DNA from: Anopheles merus
Taxonomy: Eukaryota > Arthropoda > Insecta > Diptera > Culicidae
Assembly: GCF_017562075.2 (NCBI RefSeq)
Contig: NW_024427592.1
Coordinates: 212,501-276,500, forward strand
Length of the DNA stretch: 64,000 nucleotides
Direction: 5' to 3'
This document shows positions 41,787-54,127 of this stretch, piece after piece. How positions within the stretch are numbered: position 1 is the stretch's first letter; every line of letters begins with the position of its first letter. The notes beneath the pieces are model-generated. The model ran no database searches and had not been told where the DNA came from. It was given only the letters and a program-made list of their open reading frames with translations. A program made the translations under genes and the position numbers.

Positions 41787-42357
41787 TGAAATCATGTCAA
41801 CACCTTATACAAAACTAAATCCCAAACTAGAGCAGATTTTCAGCCGATATTATTTCAGTCTAAAAAAAATAACAAAAAATGTTGGCTTCCTTTTAACTCT
41901 ACGGAACTATAACAATCATGCGTGTTGGTAAATCTGTCTTTTTGTATGTGAGACTCACTCATCGACCCATGGTAATTGACGGTAAGAAATCATCGGCTAG
42001 TTAAATCGTGCAACGAAAAGATGTTTTACACAAAAATTGAACGCATCTAGCGTTGTAGAAACTAATGCGTCTATGCAATAGAATGCCAAAATACCCTTGG
42101 GATATTTTCCTAACTGAAAAATAACCTTTTCTTTGGTCGCTCCTGCTTCTAAACGAACTTGTTTCACTTTTTTGGCCAGTTATAGCTCGACTGATAGAGG
42201 CGTTTTTTAATCCAAACTTTATTAAGTGTATTTATAGGTTATCTGCGCATGTAAGTGTTCGAAAACACTAGTAAATAATATTTGTTTTCAACAATTTGTA
42301 ACAATATTATCAATTTTTACTGATTTCAAGAGACAATCTCATGCATATTATAAAGTA

Positions 42358-42639
42358 CAGTGGACCCTCTCTTATTTGACACCTAATCTTCATCTAATTT
42401 GAAAAACCTCTCTTATTTGTAAATTTTCCACAGTCCCTTCATTTCCAGTACATTTTTATCCCTCTAATTTGGAACTCTGAAATCTGTGTCCCTCTTATTT
42501 GTGTATGGTGTTGCCATGGTTATTGAATGATGTATGCTCAAATTGGCAATCCTGTTCGCAGTTTCCTATAGCAACAGTTAAGGCTGCATACTAAATGTTT
42601 TGTCTCTTTCTTGTTCCGAAAATAAGAGAGAGTTGACTG
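42358..42639. repeat. 282-bp MITE, pogo-like, TA TSD
   Basis: CAGTGGACCCTCTCTTATTT and complementary AAATAAGAGAGAGTTGACTG ends; TA at 42356-42357 and 42640-42641. Several internal CTCTTATTTG motifs. Confidence 0.85.
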
Positions 42640-42641
42640 TA

Positions 42642-44535
42642 TAAAACAAGTACTCTAAAATGCTTTACAAATACCTCTCTAAACGAGTAAAATCTCGCGT
42701 AACGAGCAATATCATAATGGGTAAACATTGAGCATTTCTTTGACTTTGATGATCGTCGGTAAAAAATAATACTTTGATACTAAGTTTCGTTGAATATAAA
42801 ACTATTTCCAGGAGGAAAACTGTCGTATGATTGAGGGACAAATTTGTGGTATATATTGACGAATGCTTATAGTGCGTTTTTCCAAATCTTCTTCTTCATG
42901 AAGGCGAGAGTTTTCCCTGCCAATAAATGTCACTTATAGGAAGTTCAAATGACGAAAGTTGAGATTGTATAGAAATTGATTTTATTTTAAATTTTACTAC
43001 TCATTTATAGAAATCAAAATAAGTGACATTTTTACCCAGTTTTTCAATGTCGTAATACTATGCAGGAGTGAAAATCGCAATTAGGAGACTTTTCCGTTCA
43101 TGGGAAAATCGTCAAAGCTTTGCTATATGTTAATATATAAACGTATATTAAATTTATGCTGCTGACAATTTAAAGTACTTTTTGAATAATAAAAGTATCA
43201 ATACTTAAAATTTACAATAATAATCAACAAGAAATAGAAAACGAGTGATCTTCTTCTTTTTTATTGCACATAATTTCTGCCTTATGTTGACCTCTCTCAC
43301 AGCCTTCCAAGTAAAATCAGACCAATTATTATACTAGATTCAGAAATCGAGCACACGGCATTCAACCCTACCATGGTGCCACAATCACGTCTGCTAGGTT
43401 TTAAGTAAAGCTCTGGGAACGTGTTGGTTGTTATTGTTTCTTATGCAAGCACTGCCATTGTTATAGCATACAATTAGCAGTTGGTTTGAGAGTTTGTGTC
43501 TGTTGTGTATTTAATCTGATGCGTAAAGATGCATAACGTAATCCATCAGATATTCTTCTCACTCATCTCACAATTATCTAATTTTTATTTTTGCTTTATT
43601 AGAAAGCTGGGATCTTGTTCCTTATTGTATCATAGCTGTTCATAGTTTCTAATTTTATGGAACTGGAAAAAAAACTGTATGGAATACATCATACATCATC
43701 ATCAAATATATCACGTCGAAAACATTCGGTTCAGGTTGTAAACAACTTTTCATTTAATGTTAACCCTTTGGCCGATTTTTAGAAAATGCAACTCATAATG
43801 AAATAATGGCAAAAAGTTACTAAAAGAAAACAATTTTGCTCCATTCTGCAAACCGTAGCTTACACAAAAGTTGATGTGGAAAATGTGTGTATCGTTGTTT
43901 TATCTCCCTCCCCCTCCCCGCCACACGACTATTGAATCGAAACGGAGAACAAAAGCATAGCCCGAGTCTTACTCGGGCAAAACACTGAATGGGTTAACAA
44001 CAAGCTTAGTAAATATAAGCGAAAGTTATTTGAAACGTTTTAGGTTGGACAATACTAACAACAAGGGTTGAATATAGGGCATTGGAAGTCCCAAACGAAA
44101 ACAGTTACAGAGGCTCCTAATCACTAAAATAAAACATAATTGGGTTCCCCAGACCCACGAGCTACGGCATCTTCGTCCGCTTATTGATAAAAGCGCTATT
44201 GCTACCGACGTTTAATGTTATAATAGATAGATAGTTATTGTCAACTCTTTGCTATCATAAAAAGACGTACATTTTTACATGTTTGTTTTTTAAAAACTAT
44301 TAGTAATACTATAAGTAATAAATGCGCATTATTATGATTTAAAAAGGTAAATACAAGCAAAGGTGTAAACGGACATATCCCGTTCAACATGATGTATAGA
44401 TGTAGTTCGATGCAACAACTATCGTTTTGTAAATCAGTATTATAATGTTGCTTAGAGTATCCTGCAATCAATTTTATTTTGAGAATATATGCTGTTTCTC
44501 GTATGTTAAACGATTATCGCAGAAAATAGTTTTAA
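42642..44535. other. AT-rich intergenic sequence upstream of the chitin-binding gene
   Basis: No coding or repeat feature that I can support; the promoter of the next gene may lie in the last kilobase. Confidence 0.4.
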
Positions 44536-44673
<138 letters not shown>

Positions 44674-44973
44674 TTACCTTTTACTATCTGTAGACGGAGT
44701 ATTTGAACAGTGTAATGCAAATGTGTCCAAACAGATTTTTGAATGAAATGCTATAAACAACATCTTCACGATACTTTCATCGTTACGGACTACTAAATTA
44801 AAACATTTCACAGCATTAGCTGCAGTGTTTGCCCAATACTGAAAATTGTTACTTTGCAGAACCTTACAATTTGAAAGTAAGTAATCCTAATGATTTATTT
44901 AGCATTATAATAAGCAAATAGTAAAATAGTATTGTTTTTAAATTTCTTTATTTTCTTTACAGTGCGCAAAATA

Positions 44974-45004
44974 ATGTTTTTCTATACGAGGATGATACAG
45001 TTAG
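44974..45004 (+). CDS. Chitin-binding gene, coding exon 1 (signal peptide start)
   Basis: The exon follows TTCTTTACAG (acceptor ends 44962). Ten codons plus one base come before GTAATT. The split Ala codon is completed by CG at 45252. A 5'UTR exon probably ends at 44876 before GTAAGT. Confidence 0.7.
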
Positions 45005-48000
45005 GTAATTAATCGTCTATAATACTGAATTGGGGATCTTTCAATATTATATTTTGTTATTAATTTTTGTTAAAAAAAATTAATGAATTTACAAAAGAAA
45101 TATTGTCACCAAATTTGTGTCATTCTCATGCTAGATTTGCTTGCAAGGAAATTAACATAAAAAAGATAATTAAAATAAGTTGGCCATTGTCCGTAATTAA
45201 CCAATGATAAATACATTTATAAACTTTACATTACTTTTGACATCTTTCTAGCGTGGTCGATTTTTGTGATTGAACTAACGACCATAGAGGGCCATACTGA
45301 AAGTATTCAACGAAAGTTTTATGAACCACCATTGCGACGAGGTCTACGAAGTGCACATGGAAATGTGGGTGATACAACAACTAATTCATTTCCTAGTGCG
45401 GAAATGGACAGTTATCAAGGATTGGTCGGCAGACCTGGTATTGATTTTCCGGTCCTTACTCATATTCCCAATACCGTTTTTGACTGTAAAAACCATGGCA
45501 ATGGTTATTTTGCCGATCTGGAAACACGTTGTCAGGTCAGTAGGCTAGCGATTATGTGTATTATTTAATTACTACATTTAAGATTATCAGAACAAGCTAC
45601 TTTTTTAATTTCAAAAATGTTCGTCAATCTTTATCTAAATTCACGAAAGCATATCCATTATTATTTGATTTTTTGTTCTACTTTCTAAAGGTGTTCCATA
45701 TCTGTGATGACGGAAAGAAGATCTCGTTTCTTTGTCCAAACGGCACGATCTTTCGACAGCTTGATCTTATTTGTGATTGGTGGTTTAAAGTAGACTGTGC
45801 TTCTACACCTAATCATTTTGCTGAAAGTACCGAAATGCTGTCCCAAGCAAAGAGAGCTCGTTTACAAAGCAAACATCCTGTACTCCAACCGATCAATCAC
45901 AGTGACGAAAGACTAACGGTCAGCATTCAAAATAAACGATTGATACTTGGAAATACAGCGAATTTGGGGCAACAATCATTTTTATCGAAAAATTTTGTCT
46001 CTAAAGCGCTCGAATTTAACAGACGCAACAATAGAAGCAATTCTGCAGAAACTGCCGTGATCGATGGACTTAAAAATCAAAGAAATGTTAACACTAATGA
46101 TAATATTGATAGGTTATCTAATGCTGCAGACGAAATACAAGATACGGCACAAAGCGCATCGTTTGCATCTATAACTAAGAAAATGTTTAACACGTATTAC
46201 GCACATGACACGCTATTCAAAGATCAAACCACCTCAAACAAACCAAGACGAGCTGAGAACATCGATGAAGGTCCTCATCGTGATTATCTTTCAACATTGC
46301 AACCGTTTAAAGATACTCGTGCAGAAAACAACAACAATAGTAACAGAAATGCAATGCACTACATGGCTTACACAACTGCACGAAAATTGAATTTGAACAG
46401 CAAAGTTACGCAATTCTATACGCCAACAGTACCCACATTCACTACCAGCACGAAAACGGTAATGGTGGGGACAGTACCGGAGGATCCCATGGTCACGACA
46501 AAGGCCACAACTATCCATCGTTTCAACAACGGTGGTGTTGGTGGATCCGAAGAATCGCAAAGCTTTGATACCCAATTCACCCATTCGCTTCGGAGAGAGG
46601 GGACAGCTGACGAAGAGTCTATTATGGATCATGCAATCGAGATTATGCAAACTATTAAAAATCTAAACATTGATGAATCTGCAAATCATAGAAGTATAGG
46701 GAAAAAAACGATGGATGATGTGAAGGCTCATACGTCCACCGTGTCTGATGGTACATTCGCTCGAATTGATCCGCGTGTAAAGAATTCATTTGGATTTTTA
46801 CTGCATCCACCAGGAATTCATCAATATGTGAATGGTTTGAAAAGAATGCGGATTGTCTCTGAGCGTAACTCGAATGTCGATGTTGGACATCGTTCGCTCC
46901 TTACACAGACCACGTTGAATGAATACGATCGTCTCTTCCAATCAAACCAAAGCGAAAACGATGGAAACCGTATAGATGATGTTCATGATCACGATGTCTC
47001 AGAAGCAGAGTTTTATATGAATTCTCAAACAGAACACGACCTCGAAGGTCAATCTTCAAGGTATCCCATTTTTGGAATGTCAAATTCAACGCAAATTCGA
47101 GAACTTGCGCAAGTATTTACTCATGCTCTTTCGGCCTATCTACAAGATCCCGTGACATTTAGACGCATACTTACTGAAATTCGACCGAAAGCTCCAATAA
47201 TGCAGCCATCCAGTCCAAAATCGATTGTGATGAACAAATCAGAAATCGGTGGAATGGGTAGAAATTTTCCCATTTCCATTGAAATTACAACAAACCCTTC
47301 CATTATAAATCCCATTGAATACGAACGTTTAAGGGGTCCTGAAAATTATGAAGTTTTGGATTTCTCTGACGTGACTACAACTACGTCCAATTCAAATTCA
47401 GCCACGGATTTCGAAACAACACTTCTAGATACATCAACGATGCCAACAACAACTATAGACAGTAACACCGATTTAAAAAAAAAAAAATCTAAATCAGATG
47501 AAATGTTAAGAAAGCAGGGTAAAAGTTTATCAATCAAGTTTATAACCAATAGTCGCAATGAACTTGCTGATGAGGTAAATAATGAACTAAGAGCACCGGC
47601 TTCAACTAGTTATATTGCTTCGACAAATCTAGCAAGTTTAAATGATAAAAAAAATAATACCTTAGTCATGGATTCATACATCACGAGTCAAATGAGCACA
47701 AATGTACCGCCAAATTACAGGGCACTTCCAACAGCCCCAATCAAAATTTTAACAGAGACAATTTCAGTTCCACAGTCTGTTCTAAAACCTCCAGTTATAT
47801 CAAATATCCGATATCCTATGGAACAGAGATCTAAAACAAAAGAGCTACTAGAAGACGATGAGCAGCTGCAACACGCTCAAAGTGAATTTATTCTGGCTAA
47901 CCAGAACAATGGCCCAATATTGGAACGAAACAAATACAGCGTGATAAGCTTACACAATTTGAAGGAAAACTCTGTATCTGTTGAAACTTTTAACACATCT

Positions 48001-49275
48001 AACAAAACATCGAACAAAACAAACATTACTGTTCAACATAATGTCTCACAACAACAGACTCAAGGAGGTATCATGTCCTCACGCACTACAATGTCCTACA
48101 CAGTATTTTTTGACCCTTTAACAATTAACGATGAGCTTATGGAACTCGAAAAACCAACACCAACGGTAGCACATGTACCAGGAATTTATAACAAACGGCA
48201 ATATGAGAGTAACAAAATTCACCTTAATACAGATACAGCCATATCTCATGCACCAAAGAAAAATATATCAGACCAATTTATGAGTGAAAATCAGCGCGAT
48301 GATCCTATGATGAAAAAAAAGGCTATAGAAATGTTTGGCGACCTGAACGATGTACAAGCGGAAAAAATTATGTCCGCAATTAAAATGGCCGATAAAGATA
48401 AATCGATGCGAAGATTGATTTTGCTTTTGATACGTACCTGCGATGACGATCCAACAAGTACGGGTGAAGAATCACGAAAAGCGCTTTTAGAAGCTTTAAT
48501 GAAACTTGGTGGTGTCGTGGGTCCACAACATACTGATGAATTACAAATTTTATCTTCCAAACAAATTCACGATAACACTAATCGCCATGCTAAAGAAATT
48601 GGATATGGTCAAACTACTAACTATTTGTACGATGAATTAACTGATCTGACAGAATCCCAAAATATTACAGCAACCACGGAGAACTATGCAAATATTTCTT
48701 CAAAATATGAGAATAATGGTGGAGATTCCGGAAGTCAAGACGAAGGCAGTGAGGAATGGTCTAAAGGGAGCGGAACTACGGATGCAACAACACAAATCTT
48801 TAACTCACCCGGCGAAAGCAACCTACCAAAAATTGCCACCAGCAGATGGGTATATGGTTATGACGAAACGAATCCTCCCCAGTATACAACAACACCACTA
48901 CCGTCAACAGTGTTCCAAACTACAGTCGATAGTACTTCAACTGTTTTTACAATGATTACGGACCCTACAGTTATAACAACTGTGGCGGGAAGTGCAACAT
49001 CAGAAACATCTGATTATGGCAGTTCTACAACCATCCAGACTACACCAGTGGACTTCTTTGATACAGAATATAGATCACGAGAATCTTTAGAATCTGATTC
49101 ATCTTCAGAAATTAAACCAACTTTCACCGTATCCAAGCGTTTACCAAAAGATTTATCGAACTCATTGGCTAATTCATTATCTAATAACAAAAGACATCTA
49201 TCTCCTCATAACTCCGACACACGTGCACTTGAACTATTGAAATCGCTTTACTCTTTGGCGGCTCGATGGGGATAA
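44974..49275 (+). CDS. Secreted chitin-binding (type-2) protein with long Ser/Thr-rich tail
   Basis: Three coding exons, 44974-45004, 45252-45535 and 45691-49275, join in phase to about 1299 residues. The start ATG 44974 gives MFFYTRMIQLAWSIFVIEL, a plausible signal peptide built across the first splice. One CBM14/peritrophin domain spans exons 2 and 3: six Cys in FDCKN, TRCQVFHICDDG, FLCPNGTIF, LICDWWFKVDC (spacing 14-5-9-12-7). The DWWF variant is typical of insect one-domain cuticular proteins (CPAP1-like) and mucins. The remaining roughly 1150 residues are polar, rich in Thr, Ser and Asn, with no fold recognised and probable O-glycosylation. Role inferred: extracellular chitin/cuticle matrix. 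The N-terminal arm has SIQRKFYEPPLRRGLRS, with possible basic cleavage sites. Confidence 0.9.
45252..45535 (+). CDS. Chitin-binding gene, coding exon 2
   Basis: After TTTCTAG; ends ...ETRCQ before GTCAGT. It holds the first two Cys of the chitin-binding domain. Confidence 0.88.
45691..49275 (+). CDS. Chitin-binding gene, terminal 3.6-kb exon
   Basis: After TTTCTAAAG; starts VFHICDDGKKISFLCPNG and stays open for 1194 codons to TAA 49273-49275. The tail has many TTT/TTS runs (for example PTFTTSTKTV, TTTTSNSNSATDF) and a charged helix-like block AIEMFGDLNDVQAEKIMSAI near 48330-48390, the only part that looks folded. Confidence 0.93.
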   Translation: MFHICDDGKKISFLCPNGTIFRQLDLICDWWFKVDCASTPNHFAESTEMLSQAKRARLQSKHPVLQPINHSDERLTVSIQNKRLILGNTANLGQQSFLSKNFVSKALEFNRRNNRSNSAETAVIDGLKNQRNVNTNDNIDRLSNAADEIQDTAQSASFASITKKMFNTYYAHDTLFKDQTTSNKPRRAENIDEGPHRDYLSTLQPFKDTRAENNNNSNRNAMHYMAYTTARKLNLNSKVTQFYTPTVPTFTTSTKTVMVGTVPEDPMVTTKATTIHRFNNGGVGGSEESQSFDTQFTHSLRREGTADEESIMDHAIEIMQTIKNLNIDESANHRSIGKKTMDDVKAHTSTVSDGTFARIDPRVKNSFGFLLHPPGIHQYVNGLKRMRIVSERNSNVDVGHRSLLTQTTLNEYDRLFQSNQSENDGNRIDDVHDHDVSEAEFYMNSQTEHDLEGQSSRYPIFGMSNSTQIRELAQVFTHALSAYLQDPVTFRRILTEIRPKAPIMQPSSPKSIVMNKSEIGGMGRNFPISIEITTNPSIINPIEYERLRGPENYEVLDFSDVTTTTSNSNSATDFETTLLDTSTMPTTTIDSNTDLKKKKSKSDEMLRKQGKSLSIKFITNSRNELADEVNNELRAPASTSYIASTNLASLNDKKNNTLVMDSYITSQMSTNVPPNYRALPTAPIKILTETISVPQSVLKPPVISNIRYPMEQRSKTKELLEDDEQLQHAQSEFILANQNNGPILERNKYSVISLHNLKENSVSVETFNTSNKTSNKTNITVQHNVSQQQTQGGIMSSRTTMSYTVFFDPLTINDELMELEKPTPTVAHVPGIYNKRQYESNKIHLNTDTAISHAPKKNISDQFMSENQRDDPMMKKKAIEMFGDLNDVQAEKIMSAIKMADKDKSMRRLILLLIRTCDDDPTSTGEESRKALLEALMKLGGVVGPQHTDELQILSSKQIHDNTNRHAKEIGYGQTTNYLYDELTDLTESQNITATTENYANISSKYENNGGDSGSQDEGSEEWSKGSGTTDATTQIFNSPGESNLPKIATSRWVYGYDETNPPQYTTTPLPSTVFQTTVDSTSTVFTMITDPTVITTVAGSATSETSDYGSSTTIQTTPVDFFDTEYRSRESLESDSSSEIKPTFTVSKRLPKDLSNSLANSLSNNKRHLSPHNSDTRALELLKSLYSLAARWG

Positions 49276-49485
49276 GTTTAGGACCTATTTTACGCATATG
49301 TATTGTATTTCTTTATGTTTAGTTTGGGTCGATATAAGGCTCAAGTATTTATTTTAACATGAGTTAATCGTGAATGACACAGTACTAACAGAAAATCTTT
49401 CATATCATTCGTACATAAATACAAATAGTCAATCTATGGAATATGTTAAAATTAGCCATGGAAAAATCGTATTTACATGAATTAT

Positions 49486-49491
49486 AATAAA
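49486..49491 (+). terminator. Poly(A) signal candidate for the chitin-binding gene
   Basis: AATAAA 211 bases after the stop; further AATAAA/AATAAT copies lie near 49535-49545. Confidence 0.5.
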
Positions 49492-49549
49492 CCGTACTAA
49501 GGTTTACGATCAATGTTTGTTGATGAATAATGAATAATAAATAATCGAG

Positions 49550-50490
49550 CCATATTTATCGTATATCGGAATCGAAGAAAGGAATTGTTATACTATTGTA
49601 AAAGCTATAGCTTGCAAAGCACTGCTTAAACTAGTAGAATGAGGAATATTTTATCCATAAAGCCTAGCAGTAGATCATGTAGAGATGTACGTATGGGTGA
49701 AGACAGCTCATGTCATAAATTATTTAAACCTCGTAAATATACACCATTTTATAATGCCCATTTTAACTAAACATAATTGTAAAACTTGTATTATTATGTG
49801 CTTAAATTAAAAATTTGTAGGTCGTACAATCCTGTGTTTCTGTGTTTTTTTCTATGTTTCCTCAAAGCCTTTTTCAAATCCTCATACTAAATCGTACTAC
49901 CATATTAAAAAAAAATCATTGACAAAACCATAATTGTTGCATCCTTGGCAACAGGCTCTTTCTTTCATCCGATAGTTTATTAAACGTAAACTAACCAATC
50001 TTTCTATAGGCGGTCTTGATTTTTATTATTTTATTTTGACGCTAAAAAATCACTCTTTCATCTCCGGCTTCAGTGAAAGAGTGTCCCATAAGATCGTTAT
50101 CTTATCCACGTTCGGGAGATTTCGGGCATTCGGGAGTAATCGGCGCGATCAATCCGTGACGCTTCCCACACTACACTATATCTAAAGCACCGTTTGCTGC
50201 TAAATGTTGAATGCCGTACTACACGTTGTTGCGTTAGCAACGTCCGGTGATATAGTGGTTACCGAAATAATTCACTCGCGACGGTTGGCGTTTATTTTTA
50301 ACTTCACTTTATTTTATTTACTTCAAGTATGGCAGTACGTAACAGTGGTACTGTAATGAGTTCGTAACGGTAACGGTTCTGTTGGCAGTGTTTGTAGCAA
50401 TATCGCTCTGATACCGGTATGGTCCGACACCTCTCGAATATAAGATCTTCATACCCTACTCCGACTCCATACGTCCACGGCGTACAGAAC
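49550..50490. other. Intergenic sequence; short hairpin at 50051-50083
   Basis: No gene supported. CACTCTTTCA and TGAAAGAGTG form a perfect 10-bp stem with a 13-nt loop. Confidence 0.45.
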
Positions 50491-50494
50491 GGTA

Positions 50495-52262
50495 ACATAT
50501 CTCTCCAATAATCTGAGCTTGGGTACACGGGGAAATCCAACCCCTTGGGAGGATGGGTTATATGGCTAAATTATGCGGGGGGGGGGGGGGATCAGCGTCT
50601 GGTCTCCATGCAAGGGGCGGCTGGCTGGCCATTCTGTCCTGGCATCCTAAAGGACATTAATCAAGGATGCGTAGGCCCTCCTAATATACAGGAGGTTGGG
50701 GGAGAGGCCTTGCAAGCCACCCCTAGAAAACCCCAAATGCAACGAATGGAATCCAAGAGATTTCGAACCGGACTAAACGATACCGACCCACACAACCGAA
50801 CAATGCTAACGATTGGAAACTCGGAACATGGAACTGTAGGTCCCTCACAACACCTGGAAGTACCCGCATTCTTGCGGACGAGGTGAGGACTCGTGGCTTC
50901 GGAACAGTAGCACTTCAGGAGGTGCGCTGGAAAGGAGTGACGGAGCGCCCGTATCGCAGTGATTGCATGATCTACCAGAGCGGTGGTGAAAAGCATGAAC
51001 TCGGAAACGAGTGATCGGGTGGTTGCCGATCAATGAACGGATGTGCAGGTTGAGGATTCGTGACATGTTCTTCAACCTGAGCATTATAAATGTGCATAGT
51101 CCGCATCCTAAGACCACCGATGACGATAAAGACAACTTTTATAGGCAGTTGGAGAGGGAGTACGACCGCTGCCCACAACACGATGTCAAAATTGTCATAG
51201 GGGATTTTAATGCTCAGGTCGGACAGGAGGTGGCATTTACACCGACGATAGGAAGTTTCAGTGCCCACAAGCTGACGAATGACAACGGGCGCTACCAGCC
51301 TACCCCAAGGCTCAACACAGACCGGCTGAGACAAGCTGATGTGGCGAGGGACTTTGCAATCGCGCTTGAGGAAGCGTTGCCGGAGGACACTACTACCGAG
51401 GCGATGTCTCTCAATGACCACTGCCGTATGGTGGAGCAAGCCATCAGCAGCAGAGAAGCAGTAACCAGAGAAAGGAATGGTTTGATAATGAGTGAAGACC
51501 GTGAAGAACGCTGCGCGTACCCGCATGCTCCAGTGCAAGACCCGACAGAACGTGGAAGACTACAGACGACTGAGGAGGCAGCAGACTCGGCTCTTCCAAG
51601 ACAAGAAGCGCAGCTTCGAAGATTCGGATGAACAACTCATGCAGCAGCTATCCCAGTTGGGGGAAACTCGCAAGTTCTACAGGATGCTAAATGCGGCCCG
51701 AAGCGGTTTTACTCCCATGACCGCCATTTGCCGCAACGAGGACGGAAATATCCTGTCGGACGAGCGAGAGGTGATCGACAGGTGATCGACAGGACAGGAA
51801 GTGCTACTTCGACGGACACCTCAATGGAGCAGATACCGGAGCAGAAACAGAAAGCAGAGGAGAGCAACCCTACGACAGCCAGCATGACGATGACGAAGTG
51901 CCCCCGCCATCTTTGGACGAAGTCATTGATGCCATCAAACAGCTGAAGTGTAACAAGTCAGCTGGCAGCGATGGTCTAGTGGCCGAACTGTTCAAGATGG
52001 GTCCGGAGCGGTTTGCAGTCATCAGTCTGATTGTAAGTGTCATCAGTAAGATTGTAAGAGTCATCAATGCAGTCATCGGCTGATTGTAAGGAGTTGGGAT
52101 CAGGAAGAATTACCGGACGAGTGGAAACTGGGTGTCATACATCCAGTGTACAAAAAGGGCGACAGGTTGGACTGTGCCAACTTCCGAGCCATCACAGTCC
52201 TGGATGCTGCCGAGTGGCCATTTATTGGAATCATGCTGAGTGCCAAGATCAAGTGGATATCG
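50495..52262 (+). pseudogene. RTE-type retrotransposon of a second family (internally deleted, 3'-truncated)
   Basis: A GC-richer leader (about 50495-50760) is followed by endonuclease peptides FGTVALQEVRWKG, LGTGFV-like, LSIINVHSPH, RCPQHDVKIVIGDFNAQVG and KLTNDNGRY. The frame then jumps to QPTPRLNTDRLRQADVARDF, so the SDH region is deleted. Further on lie NVEDYRRLRRQQTRLFQDKK, EVIDAIKQLKCNKSAGSDGL and the RT start WKLGVIHPVYKKGDRLDCAN, ending near 52215. Frames change at least four times. A GTCATCAGTCTGATTGTAAG-like unit is repeated three times at 52016-52087. Confidence 0.82.
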
Positions 52263-52269
52263 TACTTGA

Positions 52270-52670
52270 CAAATAAATATATTTTATTTTTTCTTGTTCA
52301 TACTCGCATATTATAATACATCTCTTCCAACCCGTTCTGCAATATGAGTACAGATTTAAATTTTATAATAGTTATTTGTCTAGTTAGAACCAGCTAAATT
52401 ATAACAACAAGTATAATAGATGTTACAAATTGCACTATAATACCAAATGCAACACCATTTTTGGTTTCGCTTACCGTGATTTTTATAAACGATACGCGAC
52501 GAAGTGCGATGAATATTCCTGCGAGCATGGGAGAGTGCACAGGCAACACGTACTGTGTGCGAGAAAGAGTGAACAGTTATCTTGCATGCAGCAAGCTACA
52601 GCCGGACAAAGCCGGTTTTCTTCAAAGAACGGAACGCACGAACGATAGCACCTTACTAATAATATTGAAG
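52270..52670. other. AT-rich stretch, nothing recognised
   Basis: No supported feature. Confidence 0.4.
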
Positions 52671-52680
52671 CAGTAAAGAC

Positions 52681-52806
52681 CGGAACGGAACGGAGTGAAC
52701 GGAAAGAACGAATTGAACGAATTGAACGGAATGGAATGAACGGAAAGAATGAAATGAACGGAAAGAAAGGAACGGTACGATTTTGTATAAAGGATCGGAA
52801 CGGAAC
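52681..52806 (+). repeat. Degenerate (GAACGGAAA)-type minisatellite
   Basis: Purine-rich short units (GGAACGGAACGGAGTGAACG, GAATTGAACGAATTGAACGG and similar) repeat with drift over about 125 bp. Confidence 0.8.
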
Positions 52807-52969
52807 GGCCTACATAAACGGCCTAGGGATCCTCGTTTGACGTTTGCGGTGAACGGTCGTGTTTAAGTTTGCTCCGTACAAATCCGATAATTTTTGCGCT
52901 ATTGTGATCGCGCTTTTAGAATCACTAGTTTGAAGACTCTGAAAGTAGAGAATTAGCTGCTGTAGTATG

Positions 52970-53101
52970 GGCCGGCCTGGTGGTACAGTCGTCAACTCGT
53001 ACGACGTAAAAACATGCTCGTCATGGGTTCAAGTCCCGAATAGACCGTGCCCCCATACGTAGGACTGACTATCCTGCTATGGTAACAATAAGTCACTGAA
53101 A
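52970..53101 (+). repeat. SINE, 3'-truncated
   Basis: Clear head GGTGGTACAGTCGTCAACTC and GGGTTCAAGTCCCGAATAGA through AAGTCACTGAAAA; the tail is absent. Confidence 0.85.
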
Positions 53102-53199
53102 ACTTGATTAGTGGCATTAAAATCGGTCTGTTACGGGTAATAATATCCTGTTTTCGTCGTGCTCTGCTGTTATTGCTCATCAATTCATCATCACTCATT

Positions 53200-54127
53200 G
53201 CCGGATTTGCTCACTGGACACCGAGGAAGCAGTTATCATATGTGGCGGTGACTTGAACATCTCATCGTGCAAACAGGCTTTCCATCCAAAGTGTCTGAAA
53301 ATGCCAAAATCGAGCATATAAAATGTTTCTCATAGTAATAATATTGTTTGGATTTGCAATATGTGCACCAACAACAACTCCGATAATGGCTTGGTTCTTG
53401 GTGAGAAGGCACCCCGCCTCATCGAAACGATTGGTGAGATGAAGAACGAAATAACTCACCTACTAAATGAGTTGAAGAGAGAAATTATTGCAGAGATTGA
53501 TCTACGGATACACACAAACTATTCTGAATATCCTCACACACCCACTAGGAGGCATGCCACTAACACTTCACAGTTCACCGAAAGATTGGGTTCCACTACT
53601 ACGCTGAACACTACGCCAGTCCATCCCGTCAAAACTTTTCACAGCACCACGAACTCTTCGGAAATGCCGCCTGGATGTTCTTATACACGCAATATCACTC
53701 ACACTCTTTAATCTATATCACTACACGAACAAACACAACAAAGAATCGGTGTTGACAGTGCTGCTCCGGCTAATCATTCCTTCAATAATCGAAACGCAAT
53801 GCTTACCGGTGCAGCAACTGATGCAAGTTCATCGTTTGAAAGCTTCGTTCCTAATGTTGAGCCACGAGTATGGATGTTTGTCACTCACATCGCACCGCAC
53901 GTTACAGAAGAAGATATGATTACTTTTATTACCAATCGCCTTGAAAATAAAAATTGTATGGTAAAAAAAATACTTCCTCGTGATCGCGATTCTGCAACCC
54001 TTCGATTCATCTTCTTCAAGATCAGTCTCTCAAATGCACTTAAGATTAAAGCACTTTCACCTGCAACGATTTTTTACACCACATACCCTATACAACTCAC
54101 GAGTATGACTACCCAAGTAGCAGAGCC
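53200..54127 (+). pseudogene. CR1-type ORF1 fragment (copy 3)
   Basis: A PHD-like finger is readable around 53240-53350 (AFHPKCLKM then WICNMC) with stops. Frame 53361-53711 has a coiled linker (IETIGEMKNEITHLLNELKR). Frame 53799-54110 has the RRM-like part (VWMFVTHIAPHVTEEDMITF, SATLRFIFFKISL). It is cut at 54128 by palindromic element A; ORF2 is missing. Confidence 0.72.
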
